DNA of 64,000 nt from positions 868,001-932,000 of the forward strand of contig NZ_CP078088.1 in NCBI RefSeq assembly GCF_022701175.1. Direction: 5' to 3'. Position 1 is the stretch's first letter. Each line of letters begins with the position of its first letter. The notes under the pieces are model-generated. The model ran no database searches. It saw only the letters and a list, made by a program, of their open reading frames with translations, and was not told the DNA's origin. The translations under genes were made by a program, and so were the position numbers. Shown here piece by piece: positions 13,317 to 23,756 of the stretch. The DNA is from Allobaculum sp. Allo2 (GTDB taxonomy: Bacteria > Bacillota_I > Bacilli_A > Erysipelotrichales > Erysipelotrichaceae).

Positions 13317-14024
13317 ACGGGAATCACCCGCAAAATCCGCTTTTGTGTGACTTCGGCCCATTTTTACCTTCAGAAACTGACGCTTCAGCCGCTTGCGGGA
13401 AAACTGCAGCGGCTTTTTGATGCCGCAAAGCCCGCAGGTGGCAAAAACGTAGGCAAAACACCCGGAACCCGCGTGAAAATCTGAAAGCGCATGCAAAATC
13501 TGCATTGCTTTACAGAATGCCAAAAGCTTGTATAATGAGCACGGGAACTACCAGAAAAACGGAAAAGTAAGGCATTTTTCAGCTTTATTTGATCTGCGCG
13601 TTCCAATGACGAGCACACTTTGCAGGGAAGGGGTCCAGTCAGCGCCTTCCCTTTATCGTCTATTCAGGCCTCTGGAAAAAGACAGTCCGTTTCGCATCTG
13701 TCCTGAGCCGTTCCAGAGGAAATAACGGAAGATTTTGGCCGAGTTTTCACCCAGAAAGGGCGGACGTCAAAGCGTGAAAAACGAATTCTGATTCCGCCTG
13801 TGCCAAAATCGGATTAGAAAATCTATGGTACTGGGGACTTCATTCAAGACCCCGCCTTATGCTCTGCCCGCAAGGAAGAACAGGAAAGCTTCTTTTCTTG
13901 AGCGGAGATCATGCGTTGTGATCTATAAAAATTGAACATCACCCGCGCCTTGCGGGATTCCATAGCGGGCCTGAACGTTTTGCGTACAGCCCGCATCGTC
14001 AGTAAGAAAAAGGGGAGACGCTGC
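13317..14024. other. Long spacer and murA leader
   Basis: About 700 bases without a supported gene. Besides the promoter at 13509-13536 it contains a hairpin near 13622-13655 (GGGAAGG ... CCTTCCC) and another at about 13832-13852 (GGGGACTT ... AAGACCCC). Neither is followed by a strong T-tract. If the promoter drives murA, the transcript has a leader of about 480 bases, long enough for a structured RNA I cannot classify. Confidence 0.4.
13509..13536 (+). promoter_or_regulatory. Sigma-A-type promoter upstream of murA
   Basis: TTTACA, 16-base spacer, TATAAT: a near-consensus promoter reading right, about 490 bases before the murA start. Confidence 0.6.
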
Positions 14025-15307
14025 ATGGAAGAAGTGATCAAGATCAGAGGAAACCGTCGCCTGAACGGCACTGTGCGGATTTCCGGAAGCAAGAATGCAA
14101 CAGTGGCTCTGATTCCTGCAGCCATTTTAGGAAATGAGACCGTAACGATCTGCGGTGTACCGCAGATTTCCGATGTCGACGCGCTCGTCGAACTGCTTCG
14201 CGAGCTCGGTGTCAAGGTAACCCAGCCCGATGAAGAAACGCTCGTGATCGATCCGTCCGGAATGGAAGATCGCCCGCTCGTTTCCGATGCGGTAACCAAG
14301 CTGCGCGCATCCTACTACTTCATGGGCGCACTGCTCGGCAAATACGGCAAGGTTCTGATCCGCATGCCTGGCGGGTGCTATCTGGGACCGCGCCCGATCG
14401 ACCAGCACCTCAAAGGCTTTGAAGCGCTGGGAGCAACCGTTTCGTATCCGGAAGGAAACGGAGATTACACCCTGATTGAAGCACCGGAAGGCGGACTGCA
14501 GGGAACGACAATCTTCCTGGACATCGCCTCGGTCGGTGCGACGATCAACATTATGATGGCTGCCGTTTTCGCCAACGGCCGCACCATCATTAAAAACGCG
14601 GCGCAGGAACCGGAAATTATCGATGTGGCCAACCTGCTCAACCGCATGGGTGCCCGGATCCACGGAACCGGAACCAATACCCTGACCATTGACGGCGTCA
14701 GCGAACTGCACGGATGCATTCACGAAATCATCCCGGACCGCATTGAAGCCGCTACGTATATTCTGATCGCATGTGCCGTTGCCGATGACATGTGGATTAC
14801 CAACATCATTCCGCGGCATCTCGAAGCCATTACCCTCAAGCTGAAGGAAATGGGCATCAACATGGAGATTCTTACCGACTCGATCCATGTCTTTGACAAT
14901 TCGCCGGAACAGAAAATCCGTCCGGCGGACATTACTACAAGCCGTACCCCGGCTTTGCGACCGACGTACAGCAGCCGTTTACAGCGCTGCTTACGCAGGC
15001 TGCCGGCACGTCCACAGTAACCGAAGAGATTTACGTGGAACGCTTCGGTCACCTGGCGGAGCTGAACCGCATGGGCGCAAATACGGAGAAGGAAGGCGCG
15101 ACCGGCATTATTCACGGTCCGACCCCTCTCCATGGTGCGAGCGTCACCGCAACCGATCTGCGCTGCGGCGCTGCGCTCGTTCTTGCCGGCCTGATGGCGG
15201 ACGGGGAAACTGAAATTCATGAAATCAAGCATATCGATCGAGGATACGATGACCTCGATGGAAAGCTCAAAGCATTAGGCGCTGATATTCGCCGCGAGAT
15301 GGTCTAG
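14025..15307 (+). CDS. murA: UDP-N-acetylglucosamine 1-carboxyvinyltransferase
   Basis: Catalyses the first committed step of peptidoglycan synthesis, adding enolpyruvate from PEP to UDP-GlcNAc in the cytosol. Visible signatures are [12 protein letters not shown] (substrate-binding Lys-Asn) and [16 protein letters not shown] with the catalytic Cys that fosfomycin attacks. The end is [16 protein letters not shown]. About 427 residues, the normal family length. The start at 14025 has AGGGGAG eight bases upstream; an in-frame extension to 13932 lacks a site. One frame change near 14930-14940 separates two otherwise complete parts (the second resumes with the conserved [12 protein letters not shown]). 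The stop codon lies inside the terminator stem. Confidence 0.92.
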
Positions 15308-15324
15308 ACAGACCATCTTTTTTT
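15297..15324 (+). terminator. Rho-independent terminator of murA
   Basis: AGATGGTCT, four-base loop, AGACCATCT and a run of T. The stem includes the murA stop codon. Confidence 0.85.
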
Positions 15325-15493
15325 CGGAAGCCTTCGGAAACTGCGCGCAAATCTGTAATAATAAGAAATTGTGCAGACCATCCCGGCTTGAAAGGGCAAG
15401 GCACCTTGTTCCTGTCGCCCGAACGCCTGCCCATACCCTGGATAAGGCCTTACAGGCTGCATGAGCAAACCCTGCGAACAGAAGGAGGAGACC

Positions 15494-16228
15494 ATGGTAA
15501 AGATTGCGATTCTTGAACATGAAAAGGAAACCAAGGACATTGCCTTTTTCTGGCGGGTCTGTTTTCCGAAGTCGACTGGACGTTTCGTCACTTTTATAAA
15601 GCTTCGGCGCTGGCCAAAGCAACGCGGGAAGAGTCGTATCAGATTTTCTTCTTTGATGAAATGTTCGATACGCCCCGTTTTGATTCGTTTTTCGTCCATG
15701 ACAACCCTTCGGCTCTGTTCGTTTTTCTCTGTCAGAATCCCCAGGCTAAACGCGAAAAGGAAAGCCGGAACCGTGTCCTCTATTTGTCCAAGGACCATTT
15801 AAACGATGATCTGCAGCTGTATTCTTCCATCCTTATGGCGCAGGCGGCTCAGAAGGAAGCCAGCTATCCCCTCGTGTACCAGGGAGCTCGGATTGATATT
15901 CCGGTAGACGATATTTATTACTTGGAAAAAATTGGAAAAATGTTCATTTCCATACCCGCAAGGGTGAATTCCATCGCCGTCTCAATCTCGCGGATCTCGA
16001 CGAAACGTTTTCCAAGTACGGTTTTTGCGCGTACATATTTCCTATCTGGTCAACGGAAAATATCTGACCGGCATTTATAAGGACGAAGTGGAACTGAATC
16101 ACTCCATGCACGTGCCGCTCTCCCGGGCGCAGAAGAAAAAGCTTGGACTGACTGTACGTCAGCCGTCCCATACCGTACCCGCCGCCCATGCGCCGGCATC
16201 GATTCGAGCCAGGGAATCGGCGGCATAA
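15494..16228 (+). CDS. LytTR-family response regulator (frameshifted)
   Basis: Joining frames gives about 245 residues. The N-terminal receiver-like part is MVKIAILEHEKE, then ALAKATREESYQIFFFDEMFD, where the Asp of FFFDEMF is the likely phosphoacceptor. It is a divergent receiver. The C-terminal LytTR DNA-binding domain is clear: RIDIPVDDIYYLEKIGK, KGEFHRRLNLADLDE, RVHISYLVNGKYLTGIY, LSRAQKKKLG. Such regulators bind direct repeats and usually act with a membrane histidine kinase, none of which is adjacent. Frame changes lie near 15545, 15940 and 16025. The start at 15494 has AAGGAGGAG. A Pro/Ala-rich tail of about 25 residues follows the domain. Confidence 0.75.
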
Positions 16229-16289
16229 CCCTCGATTCATTTTCAAATGGACGATTTCTTTTCGCAGGTATACTATGCGTCAAACGAGC

Positions 16290-16900
16290 TTCCTGGAAGG
16301 ATCAGGGTTCCATGACCGGTATACGTCATATCCGGACTTCCATAATTGTCCAGGTTTTCTCCCCGTTCTTGCCATCCCGCAGGCTTGTCCACCCAGTCAG
16401 GCGTGCATGGTCATACACATTGCTGGTATGAATCTGGTAATACGACCAGTTGGCTCTGACTTGCGAATGCGCCATCAGAGCGTCCGTGACTTTGTATTCG
16501 CTCGTGCCGATCGAGCGTCGAAATGGCATTGGCGTCTTTGATACTATCGAGCGACTTGAGCCTATTGAGCAGATTTGTCGCATCGTGTTCGTTACCGAAA
16601 TGTGTGTATTTCGTCTGTGAAGTCAGAATGTACACCGCTTCGGTTTCGCCGCGCGAAGCAAAAAGCCTTTCGATCCTTCTGCATGCTTGTGCGTCGTCAG
16701 CGCTTTAGGCAAATGGAATTCCTCTTTTGTCTGCACAGCCGGCTCTTAGCCTGCAATCTGGTCTGCCCAGGCGCAGGCGGCGGGAATCGTGGCGTGCCGG
16801 GCGGATTTGCGGCTGCTGGGTCTGTGCCATCCGGTGCTTCTGTGCTGTCCATTCCATAAACGGAGCAGAGAGCGACAGGCATAAAAGCGAGAAGAGCACA
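16290..16900 (-). pseudogene. Possible remnant of a secreted CAP-domain protein
   Basis: Minus-strand frames near 16900 begin with a hydrophobic signal-like stretch (LLPVLFSLLCLSLSAPF). Further on, 16290-16635 gives VYILTSQTKYTHFGNE in one frame and VTDALMAHSQVRANWSYYQ, YDHARLTGWTSLRDGKNG in another. This resembles the LxxxAxxRA...H...G pattern of SCP/CAP domains. Several frame changes and a stop after WTIMEVRI make it non-functional as read. Assignment is tentative; no catalytic conclusion is drawn. Confidence 0.35.
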
Positions 16901-17136
16901 GGCAGAAGATTTCTGCCTGTCCGAAGATCCAGATCCTGAAAACAGAAGGAAGCAGCCCTCCGGTAAGAGACTGCGAGATCGATCCAGGTCTTTTGAAGGA
17001 AGACATCCCGGAGGCATGTCCTCCTTTAGCACGCATAAGCCTTTTACCAATCGGTTTCAGGCATGAAAAAGCCGGATGTTCTGCAGCGGGGCAGAAATCC
17101 GGCTTTCAATTTTTCTAATGCTGAAAATGCGTTCGC

Positions 17137-17375
17137 TTATTCCGACAGGGAAGGTTTGTCCGCAGAAGCGGTTTCGATAGCCGCATCCGCTGTCACGGTG
17201 CGGGAAGGACGGCCCTGAATTCTTCCGGTTTCCTTAAGCTGTTTTACCCAGCCTAAGCAGATCATGGCGCAGCCAAGGGGAAGAAAACCATGTCCCGAAA
17301 GAACAGGCAGGACAGAAAGAAGATTACCGACATGACGTAATACGCGTGGTAGGCTTTTAAGTCTTTGAGGTTCAT
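17137..17375 (-). CDS. Small membrane protein, unknown function
   Basis: Starts at ATG 17375 (MNLKDLKAYHAYYVMSVIFF) with GGAG seven bases upstream. A frame change near 17280 joins this to FLPLGCAMICLGWVKQLKETGR and a polar tail ending DKPSLSE. About 79 residues with one or two hydrophobic segments near residues 13-45, so probably in the membrane. I do not recognise the family. The same-strand PHP phosphatase gene lies upstream, ending at 17536. Confidence 0.45.
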
Positions 17376-17535
17376 AATCCATCTCCATTCGTAAAGATAT
17401 GAATACAGGCGCATTGGTACGATTTCCAGACGGACGTTCTGTGCGGAAATCTGTGCTCTTTTATTCTAACAAGCTTGTTCATCGGCGCCAATACCTTCCG
17501 GGACGGACGGCCCGGAAGCTTAAGCGGGGGATGAT

Positions 17536-18463
17536 TTATAAAGAGACGGATACGTCCTTCGCGTCCGCAAACGCGTCGAGAGAAACGGGCATGAAAAATC
17601 CGTTGTCCAGAACGTAGAGTTCTTTTAATCCGGCTGCTCTGGCCAGATCCAGGCAGAGAGGCATCGACTGGTCGAGCGCCTGTTTATTGTGGCAGTCCGT
17701 ATTGATACAGAAGTGCGCACCTTTTTCGACCATGCGCGAAAAGAGAACTGGATGCGGGTAGGGAAGGCTTCGATAGCCGCGGGAAATAGCGCCGGTATTC
17801 ATTTCAAAAATCACGTCTTTTTAATGCCGGCTTCGACGGCTTTCATGGCCATGTCGAGTATCGTTTCATCGTCAAAGGCAAAGTAGCGTTCATCTTCGTT
17901 GTATTTCGAAAGCAGATCGATGTGACCGACGATGTCGATCGGACGCGACTGGATCATTTCCTGAACGCTCTGATAATACGCCTGAGCCAGAGCGTAAATA
18001 TTTCCGCCAAAGCCTTCGTTCAGCAGGCAATCAAACGTTTCACGGCTTTCATCGATCGCTATGGACTGACCGGCAAGAGAAGAAGAATCTTCTTTCTTTT
18101 CGGTTTCTGGGATGCTCACGTAGTGAACGCTGCCGATGATGTAGTCAAACCAGGAAGGCGTTACCGCATTTTCGAAATAGTCTTCGCTGATGACCAGATC
18201 CGTCATGGAATCGAGCTCAATGCCGCAGTACAGATCGATCTGTTCTTCGTACTTTTCTTTTACGGCCTCAAAGTCTTTGAGGTAGTGTTCCATACCGTTC
18301 GCGTCCATCGATCCAGAGTCGAGCGGATGGTTGGGGAATGACCGGAAAAGCCGAGAACGGTAAAGCCTCTGGCAATAGCTTCTTCGGTCATGGCCATGAG
18401 GGAGTCTTTTCCGTCATCGTATTGCGTATGGGTGTGCAGGTTCTGGCGTACGGGTGTTTTCAT
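17536..18463 (-). CDS. PHP-domain histidinol-phosphatase-like protein
   Basis: About 305 residues across three frames. The start at 18463 has AAGGAGG. Metal-binding PHP motifs: NLHTHTQYDDG (first His-x-His), GFSGHSPT, IDLYCGIELD (metal Glu), IIGSVHYV, DIVGHIDLL, and CINTDCHN near the end. These fit the HisJ/HisK class, which removes phosphate from histidinol phosphate, though related PHP proteins have other substrates and no histidine genes are nearby. Frame changes lie near 18310-18330 and 17815. It follows the tyrosine phosphatase gene on the same strand, about 95 bases downstream. Confidence 0.8.
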
Positions 18464-18557
18464 AATCCTTTTTCCTCCTTGCGGGGCGTGTCTGATGGGT
18501 TTTGCGGGCTGCGTTCAGTCTGGTTTTCCGTAGGGTCTTGCCGAATGATCGGACGGA

Positions 18558-19007
18558 CTATTCTGACGCGATCAGCTGGTCTAGCCGCTCCTTGCAGCCC
18601 TGCTCGATTTGCGAAAAGGCCTTTTCAAAGCTGCGCGTATACCAGGGATCGGCGATCTGACCGTGTTCAAGAAGCGGTTCGATAAACAAGGGAAGCTTCG
18701 AGGAATGCACAAGCCGTTCGAGAAGGTATTCGTTTTCTTCATCCATGTAGTAAATGTGATCGTAGTTCGAAAGCTGATCGGCCCTCAGACGCCACGCGTA
18801 ATGTTCACCAAAGGGAATATTGTGCTTTCTTAATACGGCGGCTGCGGGCGGGTAAATCGAATTGCCGGTTTCTTCGGAGGAGAGGGCGGCGCTGTCGATT
18901 TCAAAATCGTTTAAAAGACCTTTCTGAGAAACGAGGTCCTTGAAAATCCACTCGGCCATAACCGAGCGGCAGATGTTGCCATGGCAGACAAAGAGAATAC
19001 GAATCAT
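18558..19007 (-). CDS. Low-molecular-weight protein-tyrosine phosphatase
   Basis: An intact gene of 149 residues. The N-terminal active-site loop is VCHGNICRS (CX5R followed by Ser), and the general-acid Asp lies in IADPWYTRSFEKAF. These cytosolic enzymes dephosphorylate tyrosine, in Bacillota often linked to exopolysaccharide or stress control. The start at 19007 has AAGGAG seven bases upstream. An in-frame extension to 19073 has no site and adds no family sequence. Confidence 0.88.
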   Translation of the reverse strand: MIRILFVCHGNICRSVMAEWIFKDLVSQKGLLNDFEIDSAALSSEETGNSIYPPAAAVLRKHNIPFGEHYAWRLRADQLSNYDHIYYMDEENEYLLERLVHSSKLPLFIEPLLEHGQIADPWYTRSFEKAFSQIEQGCKERLDQLIASE

Positions 19008-19126
19008 GATGCTGCTCCTTTCTGATACCGCTTTCATCCGGAAAAAGCCGGAGGAGAGGACGGGATCGCACAATTGCGAGGCTCGACAGGAAACCTGTTA
19101 AGGATTGTCGATTTGATTGAATTGCT

Positions 19127-19135
19127 TGCTATAAT
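19127..19135 (+). promoter_or_regulatory. Extended -10 promoter for HAD phosphatase
   Basis: TGCTATAAT, an extended -10 element with no good -35, about 45 bases before the HAD start. Confidence 0.5.
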
Positions 19136-19179
19136 GATAAAGAATGTGGTTTCACAGTAAATAAGAAAGAGGAAAACCT

Positions 19180-19953
19180 ATGAAATTACTCGCAACTGAC
19201 TACGACGGCACCCTGAAATTTGGCGGATCGGTGCTGCCGGCTGATTTCGATGCGATCCACCGCTGGCGCGACGCTGGCAATCTGTTTGTCATCGTGACTG
19301 GCCGCTCGATGGAATCCATTTCCGGCGAAACGGAAGAATTTAAGATTCCTGTTGATTATTATGTAACAAATAACGGAGGAATGGCTTTCGACAAAGACGG
19401 AAACGCACTGCTTTCCTCCACGCTCGACACCATTACCGCAATTGACCTGATGTTCGCTTCCCATGAGCATCCGGATGTGGTGAGCTACGTGGTCAACGAC
19501 GGCGTCAAGCGCTACAAAGTCGACGTACATCCAAACCTGGAAGATCATCGCTATCCCAAGCTCAAGCAGGAACTGCCGGAGGAAAAAGTCATGGATATCG
19601 GCAACTTCGCGCAGATCGTCTTCTCCTGCGTAACGCCGGAAAGCGCCATGGATCTGGCCGACCAGATCAACCATTTCTTTGGGGAAATCGTTGTCGCCTA
19701 TAACAATAATTTCGTCGTTGACGTCGTACCCAAAGGCACATCCAAAGCCACCGGCCTTGAATTCATCTGCGCGTATGTCGGCGCGGACGACGACGACATT
19801 TACGCGATCGGAGATTCCTACAACGACATCCCGATGCTTTCGGGCGTAGACCATTCCGCAGCCGTAGCCGCGGCTCCGGCAGAAGTGCAGGACAACGCCA
19901 GACAGATTGTGGCAACTGTGGGCGAATTTATTGATGACGCTTTGACAAAATAG
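19180..19953 (+). CDS. HAD superfamily (Cof-type) phosphatase
   Basis: An intact 257-residue cytosolic protein. HAD motif I is TDYDGTL with the nucleophile Asp, motif II VTGRS, motif III a Lys in VPKGTSKATGLEF, and motif IV GDSYNDIPML. The insertion between motifs II and III is the C2-type cap of Cof/sucrose-phosphatase-like enzymes, which act on sugar phosphates, flavin mononucleotide or similar. The substrate cannot be named. It has its own extended -10 promoter and is followed by a palindromic hairpin before cdaA. Confidence 0.88.
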   Translation: MKLLATDYDGTLKFGGSVLPADFDAIHRWRDAGNLFVIVTGRSMESISGETEEFKIPVDYYVTNNGGMAFDKDGNALLSSTLDTITAIDLMFASHEHPDVVSYVVNDGVKRYKVDVHPNLEDHRYPKLKQELPEEKVMDIGNFAQIVFSCVTPESAMDLADQINHFFGEIVVAYNNNFVVDVVPKGTSKATGLEFICAYVGADDDDIYAIGDSYNDIPMLSGVDHSAAVAAAPAEVQDNARQIVATVGEFIDDALTK

Positions 19954-19971
19954 AACAATAAGACTAACTTA

Positions 19972-19997
19972 AAAACCTCTTCGTACGAAGAGGTTTT
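19972..19997. terminator. 26-base perfect palindrome, likely bidirectional terminator
   Basis: AAAACCTCTTCG followed by TA and its exact complement, giving A-run and T-run on each side. It lies between the HAD gene and cdaA, only 30 bases before cdaA. Confidence 0.65.
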
Positions 19998-20027
19998 CCT
20001 GAATTAGGAAGAAAAAGGGGGATCTAG

Positions 20028-20965
20028 ATGAACCTGGGAGATGTCGGACTGATTCTTCGCCTTCTTCTCGACATCTGCGTAATGTGGACACTCATTTACG
20101 CATGCATTCGTATCATTCGAAACAACAGCCGTACCGTACAGATTGTCAAAGGCATTCTGGCGCTGCTGCTGTTTCAGTTTCTCGTCACCGTTCTCCAGCT
20201 GAAAACCGTATCCACCCTGCTGGATATCGTTCTGCGCTGGGGCATGATCGTTGTTCTGATTGTTCTGCAGCCGGAAATTCGTTCCATGCTGGAAAAAGTC
20301 GGAACGACCAATACCGCGTATAAACCGAATCTTTCCGCCAGCCGCATGAACCATCTGGTGGATCAGCTCGTCACCGCTGTCGCGGACATGTCCAAAACGA
20401 AAACCGGCGCGCTTATTTCGCTCCAGATGGCGCAGTCCATGGAAGATTACGCCAAAACGGGCATCTCGCTCGATTCCGATGTGACCAGCGAACTGATCGA
20501 AACGATTTTCCAGTACGGTACGCCGATGCATGACGGCGCCATGATCATCGACGGCGATAAAGCCATCTGCGCTGCCGCCTATTTCCCTCGACTGCGCAGG
20601 AACTCCCGTCCAAATACGGAGCCAGACACCGCGCTGCCGTCGGCATTTCGGAAGTGACCGATTCCATTACGCTGGTCGTTTCGGAAGAAACCGGAAACAT
20701 TTCCGTAGCGCAGAAAGGTGTGCTGACGCAATACACGCCGGAAAGTCTGCGCCGCTATCTGACCAAGCGTCTGGTCAAGGAAGATACCCAGCGCTCTTCC
20801 ATGTTCCAGCCGATGATCGAATCCGCGAAAAATCTCTCGAATTCTCTTGGCAAGTCTTTGCGGGACGAACGCTCGGATGAGCCGGTGAACAAGTACATCG
20901 TTCCCCGCGAGAAACGGGATAAAAAGACGATCGTGTCAAACCGCTCGAAGTCGTCAGCACCCTGA
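20028..20965 (+). CDS. cdaA: Diadenylate cyclase CdaA
   Basis: Makes the second messenger c-di-AMP from two ATP. It has three N-terminal membrane helices (residues about 5-75: LILRLLLDICVMWTLIYACI, GILALLLFQFLVTVLQL, LRWGMIVVLIVL). The DAC domain has the DGA motif (TPMHDGAMIIDGD) and, after a frame change near 20590, KYGARHRAAVG with the RHR motif. About 312 residues with a longer C-terminal coil than usual, rich in charged residues. The start at 20028 has AAAGGGGG. The exact C-terminus is uncertain because another frame change near 20930 would carry the frame into an overlap with cdaR. Confidence 0.9.
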
Positions 20966-21016
20966 GTGCCGCACCCGCAAGCGAGCCGAAAAACAGCAGT
21001 GAAGGAGGCAACGGCA

Positions 21017-21900
21017 ATGGATGAGAAAAAGCCAGGGTCCGTTCAGCGCTTTCTGGAACGGCTGACCCGTATTTTATCGGCTGCGACGTCACGGATCTCC
21101 CGTCTTTTGACCGGATCATTTACAGCGAAAAACGCAGTCTGGCCATTTCCGGCGTAATCGCCATTATCGTCTGCCTGGTCATCAACTATCAGGATCTGTC
21201 CTACCATCTGTTCCGATCGGATGCGCTCACGCTCAATCTGACCGCAGTTCCAGTCGAAGTTCTTGTGGATGAAAACAGCTATGAAGTTTCCGGCGTCCCG
21301 TCGACCGCGGATATTACCGTCGTCGGCGACAGCGCGGACATTCAGCTTGTCCGTACGCAAAACTCCGCTTCGATCACCGCGGATCTGCGCAACGCCGGCG
21401 AAGGATCCAATACCGTCGCCCTGACCGCTTCCGGTCTGCCGACCGGTCTGGACGTTACCGTCAATCCGGAAACCGTCAACGCGGTACTTTCCCGCAAATA
21501 TACGAAAACGTATTTCATTTCCGCCGATCTGATCGTCGGAGCCGGCCAGTCGATCAACGCCTATCAGAAACCGAGCCTTTCGACGCGTTCGGTAACGATC
21601 AAGGCCACCCGCGACAAGCTCAACTCCATTCGCTTCGTTCGTGCGATTGTCGACACATCCGGCTATGAAGGCTCCTTCCAGGCCAAAGTCCCGCTCGTCG
21701 CCTACGACAGTTCCGGCAAGCAGGTCAACGTATCGATCACGCCATCGACCGTTACGGCCGATGTCCGCTTAGTCAGCGACGGCAGTCCCGACGGGGAAAC
21801 CGCCGGACCGGATGCCGCTGATAAAAAGGCAAGCGACAGTTCCAGTACGGATTCGTCCAAGGCGGCAGACAATACAATGCCTTCTAATCCGCTGAAGTAG
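21017..21900 (+). CDS. cdaR: YbbR-domain protein CdaR, regulator of CdaA
   Basis: A membrane-anchored extracytoplasmic protein that modulates CdaA. It starts MDEKKPGSVQRFLERLTR behind AAGGAGG. A frame change near 21075 then gives DLPSFDRIIYSEKRSLAISG and one membrane helix (VIAIIVCLVINY). YbbR repeats follow: NLTAVPVEVLVDENSYEVSG, TADLRNAGEGSNTVALTA, FISADLIVGAGQSINAY. It ends in a Ser/Asp-rich tail (SDSSSTDSSKAADN) like those of other exported Bacillota proteins. About 293 residues. Gene order cdaA-cdaR-glmM is the conserved Bacillota arrangement. Confidence 0.88.
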
Positions 21901-21952
21901 AAAAATTCGCAAATACAGGAGGTCAAATCGTCCTGTACATGGAATAAACCGC

Positions 21953-21988
21953 AAACAGGGTCTGCCTTGCACAGATCCTGTTTTATTT
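21953..21988 (+). terminator. Terminator between cdaR and glmM
   Basis: AACAGGGTCTG, seven-base loop, CAGATCCTGTT (one G-T pair), then TTTATTTT. A smaller hairpin (TACAGGA/TCCTGTA) lies just upstream at about 21914-21937. Confidence 0.7.
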
Positions 21989-22256
21989 TGTGATTTTAAA
22001 TACGTTGATCGGTACAATAAAATAGATTTGGAACTGCCCGGATTTCACCGTACATGCACAAAAAACGAGGACAGTCCAAAAGAGAACACCCGGGAGCAGC
22101 TGCTTTTCTTGCCTGCCGGGATCAGCCCAAAGCAGCCAGAACGCTTTGCTGCTCCTGAAAAACAAAGAACGAAACGAGCCGGCTTCCCCTTTGATTCAGG
22201 CGGCTCGCAAAAGCATATACAGAACAATCTATAGAAAAGAATGGAGACGATCTGCC

Positions 22257-23602
22257 ATGGGAAAATACTTTGGAACCGACGGCGTGCGCGGGCGCGCCAA
22301 TGAAGAGCTCACGCTCGATCAGTCGGTAAGAATCGGCCAGTGGCTTGGCTGGTATTATTCGCAAAATAAAAAGCACGCCAAAATTCTGATCGGACGCGAT
22401 ACGCGTCTTTCCGGATCGATGTTTGAACTCGGTCTGGCTGCCGGTGCTGTGAGTACGGGCGCGGATGTGTATCTGCTTGGCATATGCCCGACACCAGCCG
22501 TATCCTACCTGGTCCGTCACGAAGATTTCGATGCCGGCCTGATGGTTTCGGCTTCGCACAATCCGTATTACGACAATGGAATTAAAGTGTTCAATCACGA
22601 AGGCATCAAAATGGATGAGGACATCCTGCTGGCCATTGAAGACTATATGGACGGAAAAAGCGAAGTGCCGCTGGCGACCGGAGACGGCGTCGGCGAATAC
22701 TTCAGCTGGCATCAGGGACTGGAACTTTACATGTCCAACCTGAAAAAGACCGTTCCAGTTGATCTGACCGGCCTGCACATCGCGGTGGATCTGGCCAACG
22801 GTTCCGCCTGCGCGACTGCAGTCGAAACGCTCGACGGCCTCGGCGCCCAGGTGGATGCGATTAACAACTCGCCAAACGGAGTCAACATCAACTACCGCTG
22901 CGGATCGACCCATCCGGAAGGTCTGCAGGAGTACGTGGTGGAAAACGAATGTGACCTCGGTCTGGCGTTTGACGGCGATGCCGATCGCCTGATCGCGGTG
23001 GACTCCGATGGAAATCTGATCAACGGGGATTACCTTCTTTATATTCTGGGTCATTCCATGCGCAAACGCGGCGAACTCAAAGACAATATGGTTGTAACGA
23101 CCGTCATGGCCAACCTTGGCCTGTACAAAGCGTTCCAGCGGGATGCGTTTGATTTTGTACAGACTCCGGTCGGCGATAAATATGTCTATGAGGAGATGAG
23201 CCGCAACGACTACCGTCTTGGCGGCGAACAGTCCGGACACATTATTTTTACGGCGATGAAGTGACCGGCGACGGCCTGCTGACCGCGCTGAAACTGCTCC
23301 AGACCATTCAGGAGGAAAAAGCCACCATTCAGGAACTTTCCAAAGGCCTTTCCATTTATCCGCAGCTGCTGGAAAACGTAACGGTCAAGGACAAGACGAT
23401 CGTCCTGAACGACGTCGATATCCAGGAACGCATTCATCAGGCGGAAGAAGGTCTCGGCGACAACGGCCGCATTCTGGTTCGCCCAAGCGGCACCGAACCG
23501 CTTATTCGCGTCATGGTCGAAGCTCCGACGCAGGTAGAGTGCGAGACGTACGTCCATATGGTGACGGATCTGATCATCGAAAAAGGCTACGCCGTCCAGT
23601 AA
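22257..23602 (+). CDS. glmM: Phosphoglucosamine mutase
   Basis: Converts glucosamine-6-phosphate to glucosamine-1-phosphate for UDP-GlcNAc and cell-wall synthesis. Signatures: GTDGVRGRAN at the start, VSASHNPYYDNGIK with the phosphoserine, LAFDGDADRLIAVD metal loop, GGEQSGH sugar loop, and RPSGTEPLIRVMVE phosphate loop. About 449 residues, normal length. A T-run at 23248-23252 is one base short and splits the gene just after EQSGHIIF; the next frame resumes with YGDEVTGDG. The start at 22257 has GGAGA upstream; the frame open from 22146 has none. Links c-di-AMP control to precursor supply through its neighbours. Confidence 0.93.
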
Positions 23603-23756
23603 CCCGAAAATACAGACGCTTTAATTCTGGATTTATTTCGATTTGCGAATCTGAATAGAGATTTCAAATCCGTAAAACTCTTGTAAAAAAGAAGACGCCC
23701 AAAGCGCCTTACGTTCTCATGTTGAATACGCATGCTGGAAAGGAGGGACGTTTTGC

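Noticed and set aside
14920..14950. Programmed ribosomal frameshift in murA (and similar breaks)
   Set aside because: There is no slippery heptamer with a downstream structure, and breaks occur in dozens of unrelated genes, which fits sequence error better.
16290..16635. Transposase fragment
   Set aside because: There is no DDE or integrase motif and no terminal inverted repeats; the pieces fit a CAP-like domain better, though weakly.
22122..23240. Long minus-strand open frame opposite glmM
   Set aside because: A shadow of glmM, which carries all phosphohexomutase motifs on the plus strand.
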